Shown here piece after piece: positions 44,501-52,574 of a stretch of 64,000 bases of DNA. Location of the stretch: positions 1 to 64,000 of the forward strand of contig JAJDDW010000109.1 of NCBI GenBank assembly GCA_029260115.1, written 5' to 3'. The DNA is from Phycisphaerae bacterium (GTDB taxonomy: Bacteria > Planctomycetota > Phycisphaerae > UBA1845). The notes beneath the pieces are model-generated. The model was not told the origin of the DNA and ran no database searches. It was given only the letters and a program-made list of their open reading frames with translations. Every line of letters starts with the position of its first letter. The first letter of the stretch is position 1. A program made the translations under genes and the position numbers.

Positions 44501-44525
44501 ATCAGTTATAATTGGTGCAAATTAA
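41517..44525 (+). CDS. Exported subtilisin-like (S8) protease with calcium-type repeats and dockerin-like tail
   Basis: About 1000 residues, secreted (signal segment LIGLSTLAMVVTTLCMARGA-YAQ). A propeptide-like region is followed by the S8 domain: Asp in VVGLIDGTIQLAHCAF (degenerate around the usual D-T/S-G), His in DVHGTHVAGTLAG, and Ser in SLSGTSMACPVISG. A jelly-roll P-domain-like part precedes Asp/Asn/Cys repeats of the form DCNGNGINDQIDV, DCNGNTIPDDCDL and DCNTNGIPDTCDL. The end (ASDILSVVNAFQLVG with a first half NANDIQAVVSGF) looks like paired dockerin/EF-hand loops. The start may be GTG at 41484. Likely an extracellular protease tethered by calcium-dependent modules. Confidence 0.9.
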   Translation: MSKRRGDALNKLRNGKLIGLSTLAMVVTTLCMARGAYAQKPANLSPSTKVYSLDLASGRIDTMLRQSAGDVDLSLAKRGVRYVIQLDAPITKSTRQALQQAGVDMGAYLPNNAYVVKLDRADQASLASIGEVRWMAPFQPAWKIDAQLGKRVLSTPHRLALDKAGLMQVVITLFDGEPLANALPAIQGVGISVLSTSTVGTQWVVDATIDPSIVEQLSTIASVQYIEEAPEGVLRNDSNEWIVQSNINNVTPVWDAGLNGTGQVVGLIDGTIQLAHCAFEDSVAVGPSHRKIIALRNPGSTDVHGTHVAGTLAGDSPPIGVANQYDGVAFGSKISFANVDHVFGNPGTLYARLSEAHADGARVHSNSWGDDSTTAYTTWSRQIDQFSYDFEESLVVFASTNLSILKTPENAKNVLAVGGTFDTPAQEQHCTGGIGPTADGRRKPEIFAPGCGTLSANANSSCGITSLSGTSMACPVISGAGVLARQYFVEGYYPTGLPENNPLIPTGALIKATLINSAVDMTGEQGYPSAQEGWGRLLLDNALFFPGDTAALDVVDVRNVDGLSTGEQFIHVATTVASNDPLKITLVWTEPPASIGAANPVINNLDLEVIAPDGLSYHGNVMVNGESLAGGSFDTLNNVERIIFNTPDIGVYTILIHGTVINQGTQGFALAINGNITDDCNGNGINDQIDVVNGSSLDCNANMIPDECEPDCNGNTIPDDCDLLACLPSDTICQDCNNNGQLDACDILSGNNDDCNTNGIPDTCDLLTGVLFDNNGDNFPDACCLPTSAPDANTGLVAMNRYISFHSGNIGLDVAFQVTIDQSTNIPGAAGQVKWVGPPNPVTGVSRLQCDPEIRNWSSIGDVIIVSDKAVAPGTTYMVRAMGIGCSPASQSSFSSPTTVTTANVWGDCVSTFDGATWAGPDDIVNANDIQAVVSGFRLDSFAPELFRTDLNGQVPDGFINASDILSVVNAFQLVGYPFSEPQSCPQVRIIPDTRSVIIGAN

Positions 44526-46900
44526 GTAGCCACTGTTCGCAAGTATGTAGCCATGGCGTTTAGGAATGTCGAAACGCTCGCGCGATAACTAAAATGGTTT
44601 ACTACAACCTCGCGGAATGTATGCGTGATTTGATCGCGCGTCGCGACTTCGTCGATGAATCGATTAGCCATTTGCGCAAATGAATCAGGCGAGTCAAAAA
44701 CTATTTCGCGAAACTGCGGGAACATTTCATCGGGATAGGACACTTCAAGCCGATGTTGCAGCGTGGACAAGGGAACGGTTACTCTTGGCAACGTGCCTAT
44801 TGGCATATCGAAATATGTAGCCATTAGTTCACGTAGCTCGGTATCCTGCTCGGCGTACAACTTTTCTGTAGAGTCTAGGCCTAGTGTGTGCAGTCGTTGA
44901 CACATCTTTCGCAGTGTAATCCCTTTCAGGTCATCTGGTGCTAATCTTGTTATAAAGAAACCGCCGGCCGATAGGCCGTCCAATGCGCGCTGATGGATAA
45001 AACCTGCGGGCATGAGTTGCAAATTAATTTTAGACGCTCGATAGATGCACAGCAATTCTCGACCGTTTTCCGCGGGCCCCGCCGCGAATGGTGAGAGTGT
45101 CGGATGCGCGTCCCAGCCTCGACCGTATATGCGAAATTCTCGGTTATACTGCTGCGCCCACGTCGCGGCCCAGGCGAGGGCTTCGTGTCGATAGATTCGA
45201 TCTCGTAAACGCCACAAATACCAACCCAGTAATCGTTGATGTAACGCATCATCACGAATGGTTATCCCACTTCGTCGCTGCGCCTCGTCCAAAATTACAT
45301 ATGGCGCTTCGCTGTGCATCGTCGTGAATTTAGCAAGAATTTCCGGCGTAATTTCGTACATGCAATCCAGTATTGAGCGAACCGCGGGGTCTTCGTAGTG
45401 ACGTCGTTCCTCGTCGTGAAATTGTTTCGGTGTTTGTGAAGCGTGGCTCACGTAGGATAGGTCACACGCATACTTTTTTGATTCTTCCGCAGTTAACGGC
45501 TGGCCTGCAAACTGCTCCGGGCATGTTGGCACGCGGGCGTTGAGAAATTGTCGCGCATCACAACCGGCGTTTACCCATCGGTCTTTAGAATAGCCTACTA
45601 AAAAATCGTGCTTAGAGACAGCCCGCATATTATTGTCGGTGAACACATGAGGTAGTTGGTCTTGATCCCAGGTTAGCACGGGAAGACTGCGCGGAAGGAT
45701 ATTTCCAAACTCTGCCCTCATGTGGTCTAAACTCAAAAAAACGTCCGGACGAAAATCGCGAATTGCCTGGTGATAGGTCAACGGGCCAATCGTCTCGTGA
45801 TTAGTTGATTCCTGTAGAACGAGACAACGATGCCCTAAACTTTCAATAGCTCGCTTCGTATCGCGCATGGAATACTGCAAGAACGTGGTGTGTATACTCA
45901 CGCCAGCTAACACCCGCAACGGCTCACCCATTGAATTAAGCGCCTGATCGAATCGATTCGACCAATAGTCTAAATCACACTTATCGTAGCGACTGTTAAG
46001 CCCAGCTAAGGATTCGCTCACTGCTTTTTCTCGACAGGCTAAAACTTCCTCAGTCACCTGCACAGCACCAGGGTTTGATCTGGGGCTAAATTGACTCAGC
46101 GATCGCACCTGAGTCGGCAACGGGAGGTCGGGGTGGTTGTCCCACAGATCGCGTAATTGCTTTGTACAATGTTCCCCTGTAAAAATATACACCCGCTCAT
46201 CAGCAAGCAACGTTGACCAGTCTTGTAAATGAAGCACTAACGCCAACAGCGCGGCGTCAGGCTCGACCACATAGAGCGGGCAGCTATAACCTAGAAAAGT
46301 GTCCACCGTTTTGTCGTACACCCGGGCAAAGAAATGACCTAAGTCCAATCCATCAAAAAGATACGGGCCGGGACACAGCGTACCAATATCTTCTGGCAAA
46401 TCCTGGGCGTCGCTGACGAGTTTGTGATGACCGAAAAAAGGAATCCACGCCCAAGTCGACTCCCCAAAGCGCATGCGAACCTGGTCTACCTGACTACGAT
46501 CTTGATACAATTGGAAATCTTCCCGGCGATCATGCCATCGATCGACGATCTCACATACGTCATAATTGCGATCACGCAGCGCAGCTACGTTGCGTTCAAA
46601 CATGCTGTGCCGCTGCGACCAAGGAATCTGCCCGTCAGGAAGATTCGTTAGCGCGCTAGCTACCTCAGCCAGTTCAGCCTGCGCATCTGTCTGGGGCGAG
46701 GAGATAGACTGCATGAGTTCACGCGCAGGCCCGATTAAACCCAGATTGAGATATTCACGAACAGCTAGTAAAGCGATTTGTGAATCGTCCGGGCAGGCGA
46801 TGAGATGTCTGGATGCTAGGGAGAGGAATTGATAGTAATGACCTTGTTGCAGAAATTGCAGCAAAGCCTCACGGTCGGCGGTGGTATCAACGACGGTCAC
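44522..46900 (-). CDS. CgeB-like glycosyltransferase with TPR-like N-terminus
   Basis: 792 residues. The N-terminus has TPR-like helices (HYYQFLSLASRHLIACPDDS). The middle and C-terminal parts match CgeB/DUF3880-type glycosyltransferases: FRPDVFLSLDHMRAEFGNIL, LPVLTWDQDQLPHVF, then FRIYGRGWDAHPTLSPF, and the nucleotide-sugar motif region YRASKINLQLMPAGFIHQRA-LDGLSAGGFFITR. It is probably cytoplasmic and adds sugars to an envelope or protein acceptor. Its stop shares the palindrome TTAA with the stop of the convergent protease gene. It stands alone on its strand. Confidence 0.85.
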   Translation of the reverse strand: MTVVDTTADREALLQFLQQGHYYQFLSLASRHLIACPDDSQIALLAVREYLNLGLIGPARELMQSISSPQTDAQAELAEVASALTNLPDGQIPWSQRHSMFERNVAALRDRNYDVCEIVDRWHDRREDFQLYQDRSQVDQVRMRFGESTWAWIPFFGHHKLVSDAQDLPEDIGTLCPGPYLFDGLDLGHFFARVYDKTVDTFLGYSCPLYVVEPDAALLALVLHLQDWSTLLADERVYIFTGEHCTKQLRDLWDNHPDLPLPTQVRSLSQFSPRSNPGAVQVTEEVLACREKAVSESLAGLNSRYDKCDLDYWSNRFDQALNSMGEPLRVLAGVSIHTTFLQYSMRDTKRAIESLGHRCLVLQESTNHETIGPLTYHQAIRDFRPDVFLSLDHMRAEFGNILPRSLPVLTWDQDQLPHVFTDNNMRAVSKHDFLVGYSKDRWVNAGCDARQFLNARVPTCPEQFAGQPLTAEESKKYACDLSYVSHASQTPKQFHDEERRHYEDPAVRSILDCMYEITPEILAKFTTMHSEAPYVILDEAQRRSGITIRDDALHQRLLGWYLWRLRDRIYRHEALAWAATWAQQYNREFRIYGRGWDAHPTLSPFAAGPAENGRELLCIYRASKINLQLMPAGFIHQRALDGLSAGGFFITRLAPDDLKGITLRKMCQRLHTLGLDSTEKLYAEQDTELRELMATYFDMPIGTLPRVTVPLSTLQHRLEVSYPDEMFPQFREIVFDSPDSFAQMANRFIDEVATRDQITHTFREVVVNHFSYRASVSTFLNAMATYLRTVAT

Positions 46901-47099
46901 AGAAATCTCTCACGTACATCCAACAACGCCTGATAGCTTAAAAAATAATTCCGTCACGCGACGGCGCTTCCGACATAAACCTTATCGGGGATACGCTATC
47001 TGGAACTTGCCCGCGCGGCTTTTTTTCAGTTACAATGATTGAGTTCGGGGGGAGACTTACCGATGCCACCCAGCTAGACACCGGGGCGCAGGATAATGG

Positions 47100-47612
47100 C
47101 TATCTGTCCCTCTTGACCAGTTCGCGGGTTTTCTTATTCAAGCCAGTCGGCCCACCCCAGCCTACTTCAGCATCAACGATGACACCCTTTGAATCGATCC
47201 AAAACCCGCTCGGCGCCATGGTGACGTTATACTTCTCCGCGACACCACTACCAAATGTCAAAACCTGCTGTTTGAGCTTTTCCTTCTTGGCGTATCGTTT
47301 CAGCACGGACGCTGGCTCATCCCAGAAATTCACAGCTAGAACGACAAGGCCGTCTTTTGAGAAATTATCTACCAACTTGCTTAAGTGAGGAGCCTCCTCA
47401 CGACAAGGTCCTCAGCCATGCCCCCAAAAGGTTAGGAAAACCGGCTTGCCACGATACGAGCTTAGACGCACTTTTTTGCCGTCGAGGGCGCTGAGTTCGA
47501 AATCCGGTGCGGGCTTGCCAATCATCTGCTGCTTAAGCTTTTGATCTGGCATCTGACACCCCATCGTCAGCATTAGCGCGACCCCAATTAAACCAAACAT
47601 GCTTCGCTTCAT
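47100..47612 (-). CDS. TlpA/thioredoxin-like lipoprotein with an in-frame UGA at the CxxC motif (probable selenoprotein)
   Basis: 170 residues if UGA is read through. From the ATG at 47612: lipobox LTMGC (Cys 19), then APDFELSALDGKKVRLSSYR and GKPVFLTFWGHG, then UGA as codon 67 (47412-47414), then GPCREEAPHLSKLVDNFSKD, LVVLAVNFWDEP and MAPSGFWIDSKG with the cis-Pro. In TlpA/ResA proteins this position is the first Cys of WCGPC, so the motif reads U-G-P-C. The reading frame is otherwise intact on both sides. A compact hairpin starts right after the UGA. It likely acts as an envelope thiol-disulfide or peroxide-type oxidoreductase. A nonsense mutation is the alternative. Confidence 0.8.
47376..47411 (-). 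promoter_or_regulatory. Putative bacterial SECIS element
   Basis: Directly after the UGA, GTGAGGA (47401-47395) pairs with TCCTCAC (47391-47385) around loop GGC (47394-47392). A lower stem CTTG/CAAG (47407-47404 with 47379-47376) is possible. The UGA-to-loop distance is 17 nt and a G is in the first two loop positions, as expected of bacterial SECIS elements from the published search rules as I remember them. Confidence 0.65.
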
Positions 47613-47929
47613 CGGAATAAATCCCTTCTTCGCCAATAATACATCTACTAATTGTGTACGATGCAACATACCCCACAACTATCTACATCGGCTGTCCAAC
47701 GTAACCCCACCAGCCTAGGCCCGCAATACCTACTGCCAGCCACGCCGCCTGGCAGGACGTTACTACCGATTTACCGACTTTCGCCATCGTATGAAAGCTA
47801 TATATTTGTGGTCGGCGATTGACAAAGACAGCCCATTTGTGATACAAAGTCGGTCTGCAGAAAAACGTCGAGCTGGCAGGGGGCATCGTGACCCTCGGGC
47901 TACGAACGTCGAATCTTTTAGAGGTCAGC

Positions 47930-49036
47930 ATGCCCACAGTGGAAGCAGAAGTGGAAAAGCCTGCGCCAAGCGGTACATCCCGTCGGGTATCCGTACTCAA
48001 TCGCAATGATAAAGCCTTTCATGTTGTTTTGGCTCAACAGTTCGAGCGAGATGCTATCGAGCAGCTATGCACGCTGTCTGACATGATTCGTGAAATAGCC
48101 ACCACCCGGCAGGGCACGCAGTTTCTTATCACGCTACTGAGCCATCGACGGGCGATGCTCTATTTTATTCAGCCTTCCACGAGAACGTTTCTGTCGTTCA
48201 CAGCTGCCTGCCAGGTGCTTGGCATGCCGTTTAATGATGTGCGTGATCGTTCGACCTCTTCCGAAGTGAAGGGGGAGTCTGAAGACGACACCATTCGTGT
48301 GCTCAGTCAATATTTCGATCTTATCATTATGCGACATCCCGGCGAAGGTTTTGCGGAGCATGTAGCTCATATGTTAAACGATATGCCCCGCACCATTCCC
48401 GTCATCAACGGCGGCTCTGGTAAAGACCAACATCCTACGCAGGCATTGCTCGATATTTATACGCTTTCCAGATGTTTCGCTCAGCAGACGACTAAGGTTG
48501 AACGGCGCTTCAAAGATAATGTGTTCGACGGAAAGTCCATCGCGTTCGTGGGTGACCTCAAGCGTGGCCGAACGGTGCGTTCGTTGAGCTATCTGCTCTG
48601 TAAATACCCAGGTGTGAAACTTAAGTTCATCTCCCCACCAAGTTTGCAGATTTCAGACGACATACTCGACTACTTGAAACGAAACGATACGCAGTACGAA
48701 TTGTCAAACGATCTTCGTGAGCATATTAGCAACTTGGATGCCGTGTACATGACACGCCTGCAGGATGAGTGGGATACCGATACTGAAAAGTCTACTATTG
48801 ACTACGGAAAATTCTCATTAACGGCTGACATGACCGGCTCATTCAAGAAAAGCTTAGCGATTCTCCATCCCCTACCCCGGCGAGAAGAGCTAGACCAAAA
48901 ATTAGACGCGACCCCTTACGCGAAATATTGGGATCAGGTGCGAAACGGTATGTGGATGCGGGCCGCGCTCATTGCGTCTATTTTCAATGTAGACATCGCT
49001 ATCCGCGACCATTATCACGCGTATCATACGTATTGA
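47930..49036 (+). CDS. pyrB: Aspartate carbamoyltransferase catalytic-type protein (PyrB)
   Basis: Condenses carbamoyl phosphate with aspartate in pyrimidine synthesis. From the ATG at 47930 (AGAGGT upstream) it is 368 residues, longer than typical (~310) through an N-terminal extension. The carbamoyl-phosphate loop is FIQPSTRTFLSFTAACQVLG, the Lys loop is SSEVKGESEDDT, then VINGGSGKDQHPTQALLDIY, AFVGDLKRGRTVRSLSYLL and the aspartate-binding ILHPLPRREELDQ. Transcribarbamylase relatives such as ornithine-type enzymes are possible but the GDLKRGRTVRSL motif favours ATCase. Other pyrimidine genes are not adjacent. Confidence 0.92.
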   Translation: MPTVEAEVEKPAPSGTSRRVSVLNRNDKAFHVVLAQQFERDAIEQLCTLSDMIREIATTRQGTQFLITLLSHRRAMLYFIQPSTRTFLSFTAACQVLGMPFNDVRDRSTSSEVKGESEDDTIRVLSQYFDLIIMRHPGEGFAEHVAHMLNDMPRTIPVINGGSGKDQHPTQALLDIYTLSRCFAQQTTKVERRFKDNVFDGKSIAFVGDLKRGRTVRSLSYLLCKYPGVKLKFISPPSLQISDDILDYLKRNDTQYELSNDLREHISNLDAVYMTRLQDEWDTDTEKSTIDYGKFSLTADMTGSFKKSLAILHPLPRREELDQKLDATPYAKYWDQVRNGMWMRAALIASIFNVDIAIRDHYHAYHTY

Positions 49037-49091
49037 ATCGCAATTGAAGCTGGCGCTGTCCAAACTGATAGTCGCAATAATTCAGTAAAGG

Positions 49092-49523
49092 ATGGGGCCT
49101 AAGTTTAACATGTGTGTGCTCAGAGCCTACGGCCAAGATTTTGATGTCGCCCAATACATGGAAAGCTCGCCGCTTGAGACTTATGAAGTCTACCGCCGAG
49201 GTGAGCGACGATTTCCGAAAAGTACTCGAAATACTGATTGCCACGAGCATTCTGGTCTTAAAATAACTGTCAGCGAAAAAGAGTGGGGTGATTTAGCTGG
49301 GCAGATAGGCGATGCAGAATCGTTTCTGAAGTTGAATTCGACTGAGCTGCAACAGCTAGTCATATTTCCTAATGTGGAACGGGTTCTACTAGATTTTCCA
49401 CTCGACTTGCGAATAGACGGTAAAACCGTCGTAGGCCAATCAGATTTTTTACCACCGTCACTTCTCAAGTTAGCCGGGAAACTGGGAATTGGAATTCAAC
49501 TATCGTTGTATCTAGCGGATTAG
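49092..49523 (+). CDS. Hypothetical cytoplasmic protein
   Basis: 143 residues from 49092 or 137 from the ATG at 49110 (MCVLRAYGQDFDVAQYMESS), which looks the more natural start. No family is recognised. The fold appears alpha/beta, with VLLDFPLDLRIDGKTVVGQS and a C-terminal LAGKLGIGIQLSLYLAD strand-helix. It has no signal peptide or membrane segment. It is followed by the zinc-ribbon protein gene 15 bp later, so they are likely an operon. Confidence 0.6.
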   Translation: MGPKFNMCVLRAYGQDFDVAQYMESSPLETYEVYRRGERRFPKSTRNTDCHEHSGLKITVSEKEWGDLAGQIGDAESFLKLNSTELQQLVIFPNVERVLLDFPLDLRIDGKTVVGQSDFLPPSLLKLAGKLGIGIQLSLYLAD

Positions 49524-49538
49524 TCTGTTGAGGTGATT

Positions 49539-49928
49539 ATGGAGCATTCAAAGGCGGGCGACGTACCGCCCGTCTACGATCGTCTATATGCAAGACACCG
49601 ATGGTGGTCCCGTCTAACGGCGTTCATTGGGGTAGGTTTCTTAGTTCACTGGGGAGTGACAGGGCAGCGAAGCAACTGGGGTTCACTATTTTTCCTTGGG
49701 GCGATGATATTCTTATTTATTCAGCCACGCGTGCTCAAGGGGATACTGGCTCGTGACGTGACGAAAAAAAATCTGCTTGCGTGTTTGGATTGCGGATATA
49801 ACCTTGCAGGGAACGAGTCTGGGTACTGCCCGGAATGTGGCCTTCAGTTTGATTCCAGCGCGACGCGAGAGGCGTGGAGGTTATGGTCGAATAAAGAGGG
49901 TAGAGAGAATTACGGCGACGACAATTAA
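49539..49928 (+). CDS. Small membrane protein with zinc ribbon
   Basis: About 129 residues. The ATG at 49539 follows GAGGTG by a few bases; a GTG at 49533 is also possible. Two membrane segments (about residues 25-42 and 48-66) precede a cytoplasmic zinc ribbon, LLACLDCGYNLAGNESGYCP with ECG following. The same CGY-x-L-CPECG arrangement occurs in the protein at 33891. Function unknown. Confidence 0.65.
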   Translation: MEHSKAGDVPPVYDRLYARHRWWSRLTAFIGVGFLVHWGVTGQRSNWGSLFFLGAMIFLFIQPRVLKGILARDVTKKNLLACLDCGYNLAGNESGYCPECGLQFDSSATREAWRLWSNKEGRENYGDDN

Positions 49929-50007
49929 GGCGGGTGGAACCTGCTATACTTTAGTAAAGCATGCTTACAGGCGCGAGTTTGACTAAACATCTATAAGGGA
50001 CCAAGCG

Positions 50008-50367
50008 ATGACCAATCACGAAAAAATAAACTACATCGAGTTTCCGGCTAAGGACATGCAGGCGGCTAAGGATTTTTTCACCGCCGTGTTTGGCTGGTCA
50101 TTCGTAGACTACGGCCCGGACTACATATCTTTCTCCGACGCGGGTATCGACGGTGGATTCGTCAAATCCGACGTCGCTGCTTCTAGCGAGAAGGGTGGTG
50201 CACTCATCGTTTTTTATAGTAATAAGCTAGAGCAAACCCAAGCCAATATCAAAGGCGCAGGCGGATCAATCATCAAGCCCATATTCGCCTTCCCCGGCGG
50301 CAGACGCTTCCACTTTACCGACCCCAACGGCAACGAATACGCCGTCTGGTCGGATGCGGATGCGTAA
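50008..50367 (+). CDS. VOC-family (glyoxalase/bleomycin-resistance-like) protein
   Basis: 119 residues, the length of a single-fold VOC protein. The N-terminal module reads INYIEFPAKDMQAAKDFFTA-VFGW, and the C-terminal one ends FHFTDPNGNEYAVWS, the hallmark DPxGN motif. The first metal-ligand His is replaced (NYIEF rather than HxxL), so metal binding may be altered. It is complete, unlike the truncated VOC gene at 5984. Substrate unknown. Confidence 0.9.
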   Translation: MTNHEKINYIEFPAKDMQAAKDFFTAVFGWSFVDYGPDYISFSDAGIDGGFVKSDVAASSEKGGALIVFYSNKLEQTQANIKGAGGSIIKPIFAFPGGRRFHFTDPNGNEYAVWSDADA

Positions 50368-50480
50368 TCTGGCATCCCTCTCTGCTTGGTTAGCAGACAG
50401 CAGACAATAAGCTAACCCAGGCGCAACAGAATTTCATCTCATCTGCTTGGCTTACTATTCAGTCAAGAACAGTGGGCCTG

Positions 50481-50852
50481 TTATTCCTGGTCGTCGTATA
50501 AATTGGATGGTATCTCCGCCGCGCGCGTCTTATTTGCGCGTACTCTCAAAGACCGTCGACGTCCGATAGCATCTCGCACGCGCCGAGAAATTCGGTCCGC
50601 CGCACGAGACACCGCAAGAACGGCATCGACGTCCGTTGCTTCTGCTGCGATCCTGACGGATGGTGAGAGAAGCACTTCGATTCGACAACGCTGGTCTACG
50701 CCGCCGCGTGGCCCATTAATATCCTCTACCATAGCCGACACACGGCTGATTCGATCACCGAATCGGCTGAGTGCGAACCACAATCTCCGCCCAATCCACT
50801 CCTCAAACGTTCGATCCAAATTGACTTTTCGTGCTTGAATGTCCACATACAT
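50481..50852 (-). CDS. HPF/RaiA-like ribosome-associated protein
   Basis: 123 residues with the short hibernation-factor layout: MYVDIQARKVNLDRTFEEWI, then IGRRLWFALSRFGDRISRVS, and EDINGPRGGVDQRCRIEVLL. The conserved basic helix near the end (AADRISRRVRDAIGRRRSLR) fits rRNA binding. Members of this superfamily stabilise or inactivate ribosomes in stationary phase; here that is by similarity of pattern only. It is divergent from the NhaR-like regulator gene. Confidence 0.75.
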   Translation of the reverse strand: MYVDIQARKVNLDRTFEEWIGRRLWFALSRFGDRISRVSAMVEDINGPRGGVDQRCRIEVLLSPSVRIAAEATDVDAVLAVSRAADRISRRVRDAIGRRRSLRVRANKTRAAEIPSNLYDDQE

Positions 50853-50982
50853 GTTATGACTCCCTATTTCTGTGCCAAGGAAACACGTCTTGCCCTATAG
50901 ATATTTACGACGTTCGCAGTCATATAGAAATATAGAAAATATAGACTTGAATCATAGAAATATTAGATGTATTATCTGCGAT

Positions 50983-51882
50983 ATGGAATGGCTAAACTAT
51001 CACCACTTATACTATTTTTGGGTTGTCGCAAAAGAAGGAACGATCGCGGCCGCGTGCAAGAAACTTTACTTGGCCCAGCCGACGATCTCCGCCCAGCTTC
51101 GGGTGCTCGAAAACTCACTGGGCGAGAAACTGTTCACGCGCGTCGGGCGAAATCTTGCCCTTACTGAAACAGGACGAATCGTGTACCGCTATGCTGACGA
51201 AATTTTCTCGCTCGGGCGTGATCTGATGGACACAGTCAAAGGCCGACCAACCGGCAGACCGCTGCGTTTCAACGTCGGGGTGGCCGATGTGTTGCCCAAA
51301 CTGGTAGCATACCAACTCCTCGAACCAGCCTTGCATCTGCCCGAACAAATCCAGTTGGTCTGCCACGAAGGTAGTACTACGGAGCTGCTTACGAAATTGG
51401 CGATTTACGATTTGGACCTCGTGCTGTCTGACTGTCCAATTGCCCCTGATGTGAAAGTGCGTGCATTCAACCACCTGCTTGGTGAGTGTGGCATATCGAT
51501 ATTCGGCACGAAGGCGCTGGTCACCAAATACCGGCGAAGATTTCCTAAATCACTCGACGGTGCCCCGTTCATCATACCAACTAGCAACAGCGTTCTTCGT
51601 CGCACGCTTGAGCATTGGTTCGATTCCGAAGACATCCGCCCAATCGTTTTCGGCGAGTTCGAGGATAGCGCCCTTCTCAAAGTATTTGGGCAAGCTGGGG
51701 TCGGGGTGTTTGCCGCGCCAACGGTAATCGAGAAGGAAGTAAAGCGACAATATGACGTCCGCGTGGTAGGTCGATTGGATTCTGTGCGCGAACGATTTTA
51801 TGCCATTTCAGTCGAGAAGAAGGTCAAGCATCCGGCCGTGCTCGCTATTGCGGACGGGGCCCGACAGAAGTTGTTTAGCTAA
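50983..51882 (+). CDS. LysR-family regulator, NhaR-like
   Basis: 299 residues from the ATG at 50983; the longer frame from 50872 has no family similarity. The DNA-binding part reads WLNYHHLYYFWVVAKEGTIA-AA, with the recognition helix in AQPTISAQLRVLENSLGEKL. This resembles NhaR (YNHLYYFWMVYKEGS in the E. coli protein). The effector domain is of LysR type (NVGVADVLPKLVAYQLL). NhaR activates sodium-stress genes, which fits the cation-antiporter relic 20 bp downstream and nhaA at 6914. Confidence 0.9.
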   Translation: MEWLNYHHLYYFWVVAKEGTIAAACKKLYLAQPTISAQLRVLENSLGEKLFTRVGRNLALTETGRIVYRYADEIFSLGRDLMDTVKGRPTGRPLRFNVGVADVLPKLVAYQLLEPALHLPEQIQLVCHEGSTTELLTKLAIYDLDLVLSDCPIAPDVKVRAFNHLLGECGISIFGTKALVTKYRRRFPKSLDGAPFIIPTSNSVLRRTLEHWFDSEDIRPIVFGEFEDSALLKVFGQAGVGVFAAPTVIEKEVKRQYDVRVVGRLDSVRERFYAISVEKKVKHPAVLAIADGARQKLFS

Positions 51883-51901
51883 CTGGAGGCTTGTTCAGCT
51901 C

Positions 51902-52306
51902 ATGATTCCAAGCATATTGGCTACCGCCTCACATACTGACTGGGCCATCATCACGGATCTGGTCGTGATTCTGGTGAGTGCGGCCGTCGTTGCGGTTGTC
52001 ATGCAGCCCATGCGGCTGGCTGCGATTCCCGTCTCCAGCGGCGATAGTTGTTTTATAGGCACTGTGACTCGCCTCGACCGCACTAGTTTAATGATCATCC
52101 CGGACGAACAGGCCGTATTGCGCGCCTGCGCGGTGGCTCGACGGCGAGCACCAGAGACTCACCTCGTGGCAAGAACCAGAGTGGTCAGCGAACGAGCGGG
52201 CCTCATGGAGATGGGTGCCAATTCGGTTACGGTTGACGAAACCGCAGCCGCAGCCCCAATGCTGCAGGCAGTCATGGCCTGTCTTGATATGAACATCAAA
52301 GAATGA
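51902..52306 (+). pseudogene. Internally deleted CPA2 cation/proton antiporter
   Basis: 134 residues. The N-terminus is an antiporter start (SHTDWAIITDLVVILVSAAV, then MQPMRLAAIPV). At about residue 48 it jumps straight into the end of a TrkA-N/RCK domain: LMIIPDEQAVLRACAVARRR, then APETHLVARTRVVSERAGLM and SVTVDETAAAAPMLQ. About 400 residues of the transporter are missing, but the frame is open, so a deletion fused both ends in frame. It could be expressed as a small membrane-RCK peptide. It follows the NhaR-like regulator by 20 bp. Confidence 0.7.
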
Positions 52307-52574
52307 CCGATGAGAACAGAATTGAAACCTGAACTGCAAATAGATACGGACAATAGTATTGAAAACCAATAAACCAACTAACGCCGTTCAAAAGTTTTTG
52401 TCGCCCCAATCCGCCAGCGGCTTGGATCTGCTTGTTGCGTCGATCACATCCGCCATGGCAGAGTTCCTCGCGCTTCGGATGATACTCCCTCATAGCGCTG
52501 CGACAGATAAACAGTCTCTTGGAGTCAATGAAAACGTCGCTTAACGTGCGAAAATTACAAGAGGATAATATGTA
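52307..52574. other. Gap with a doubtful short frame
   Basis: A 61-codon frame from a TTG at 52359 (KTNKPTNAVQKFLSPQSASG) has no ribosome binding site or known motif. I do not call it a gene. Leader sequence for the sigma-54 activator gene is expected here. Confidence 0.35.

Noticed and set aside
52359-52544. 61-codon frame from a TTG
   Set aside because: No ribosome binding site, no motif, and it is too short to trust.
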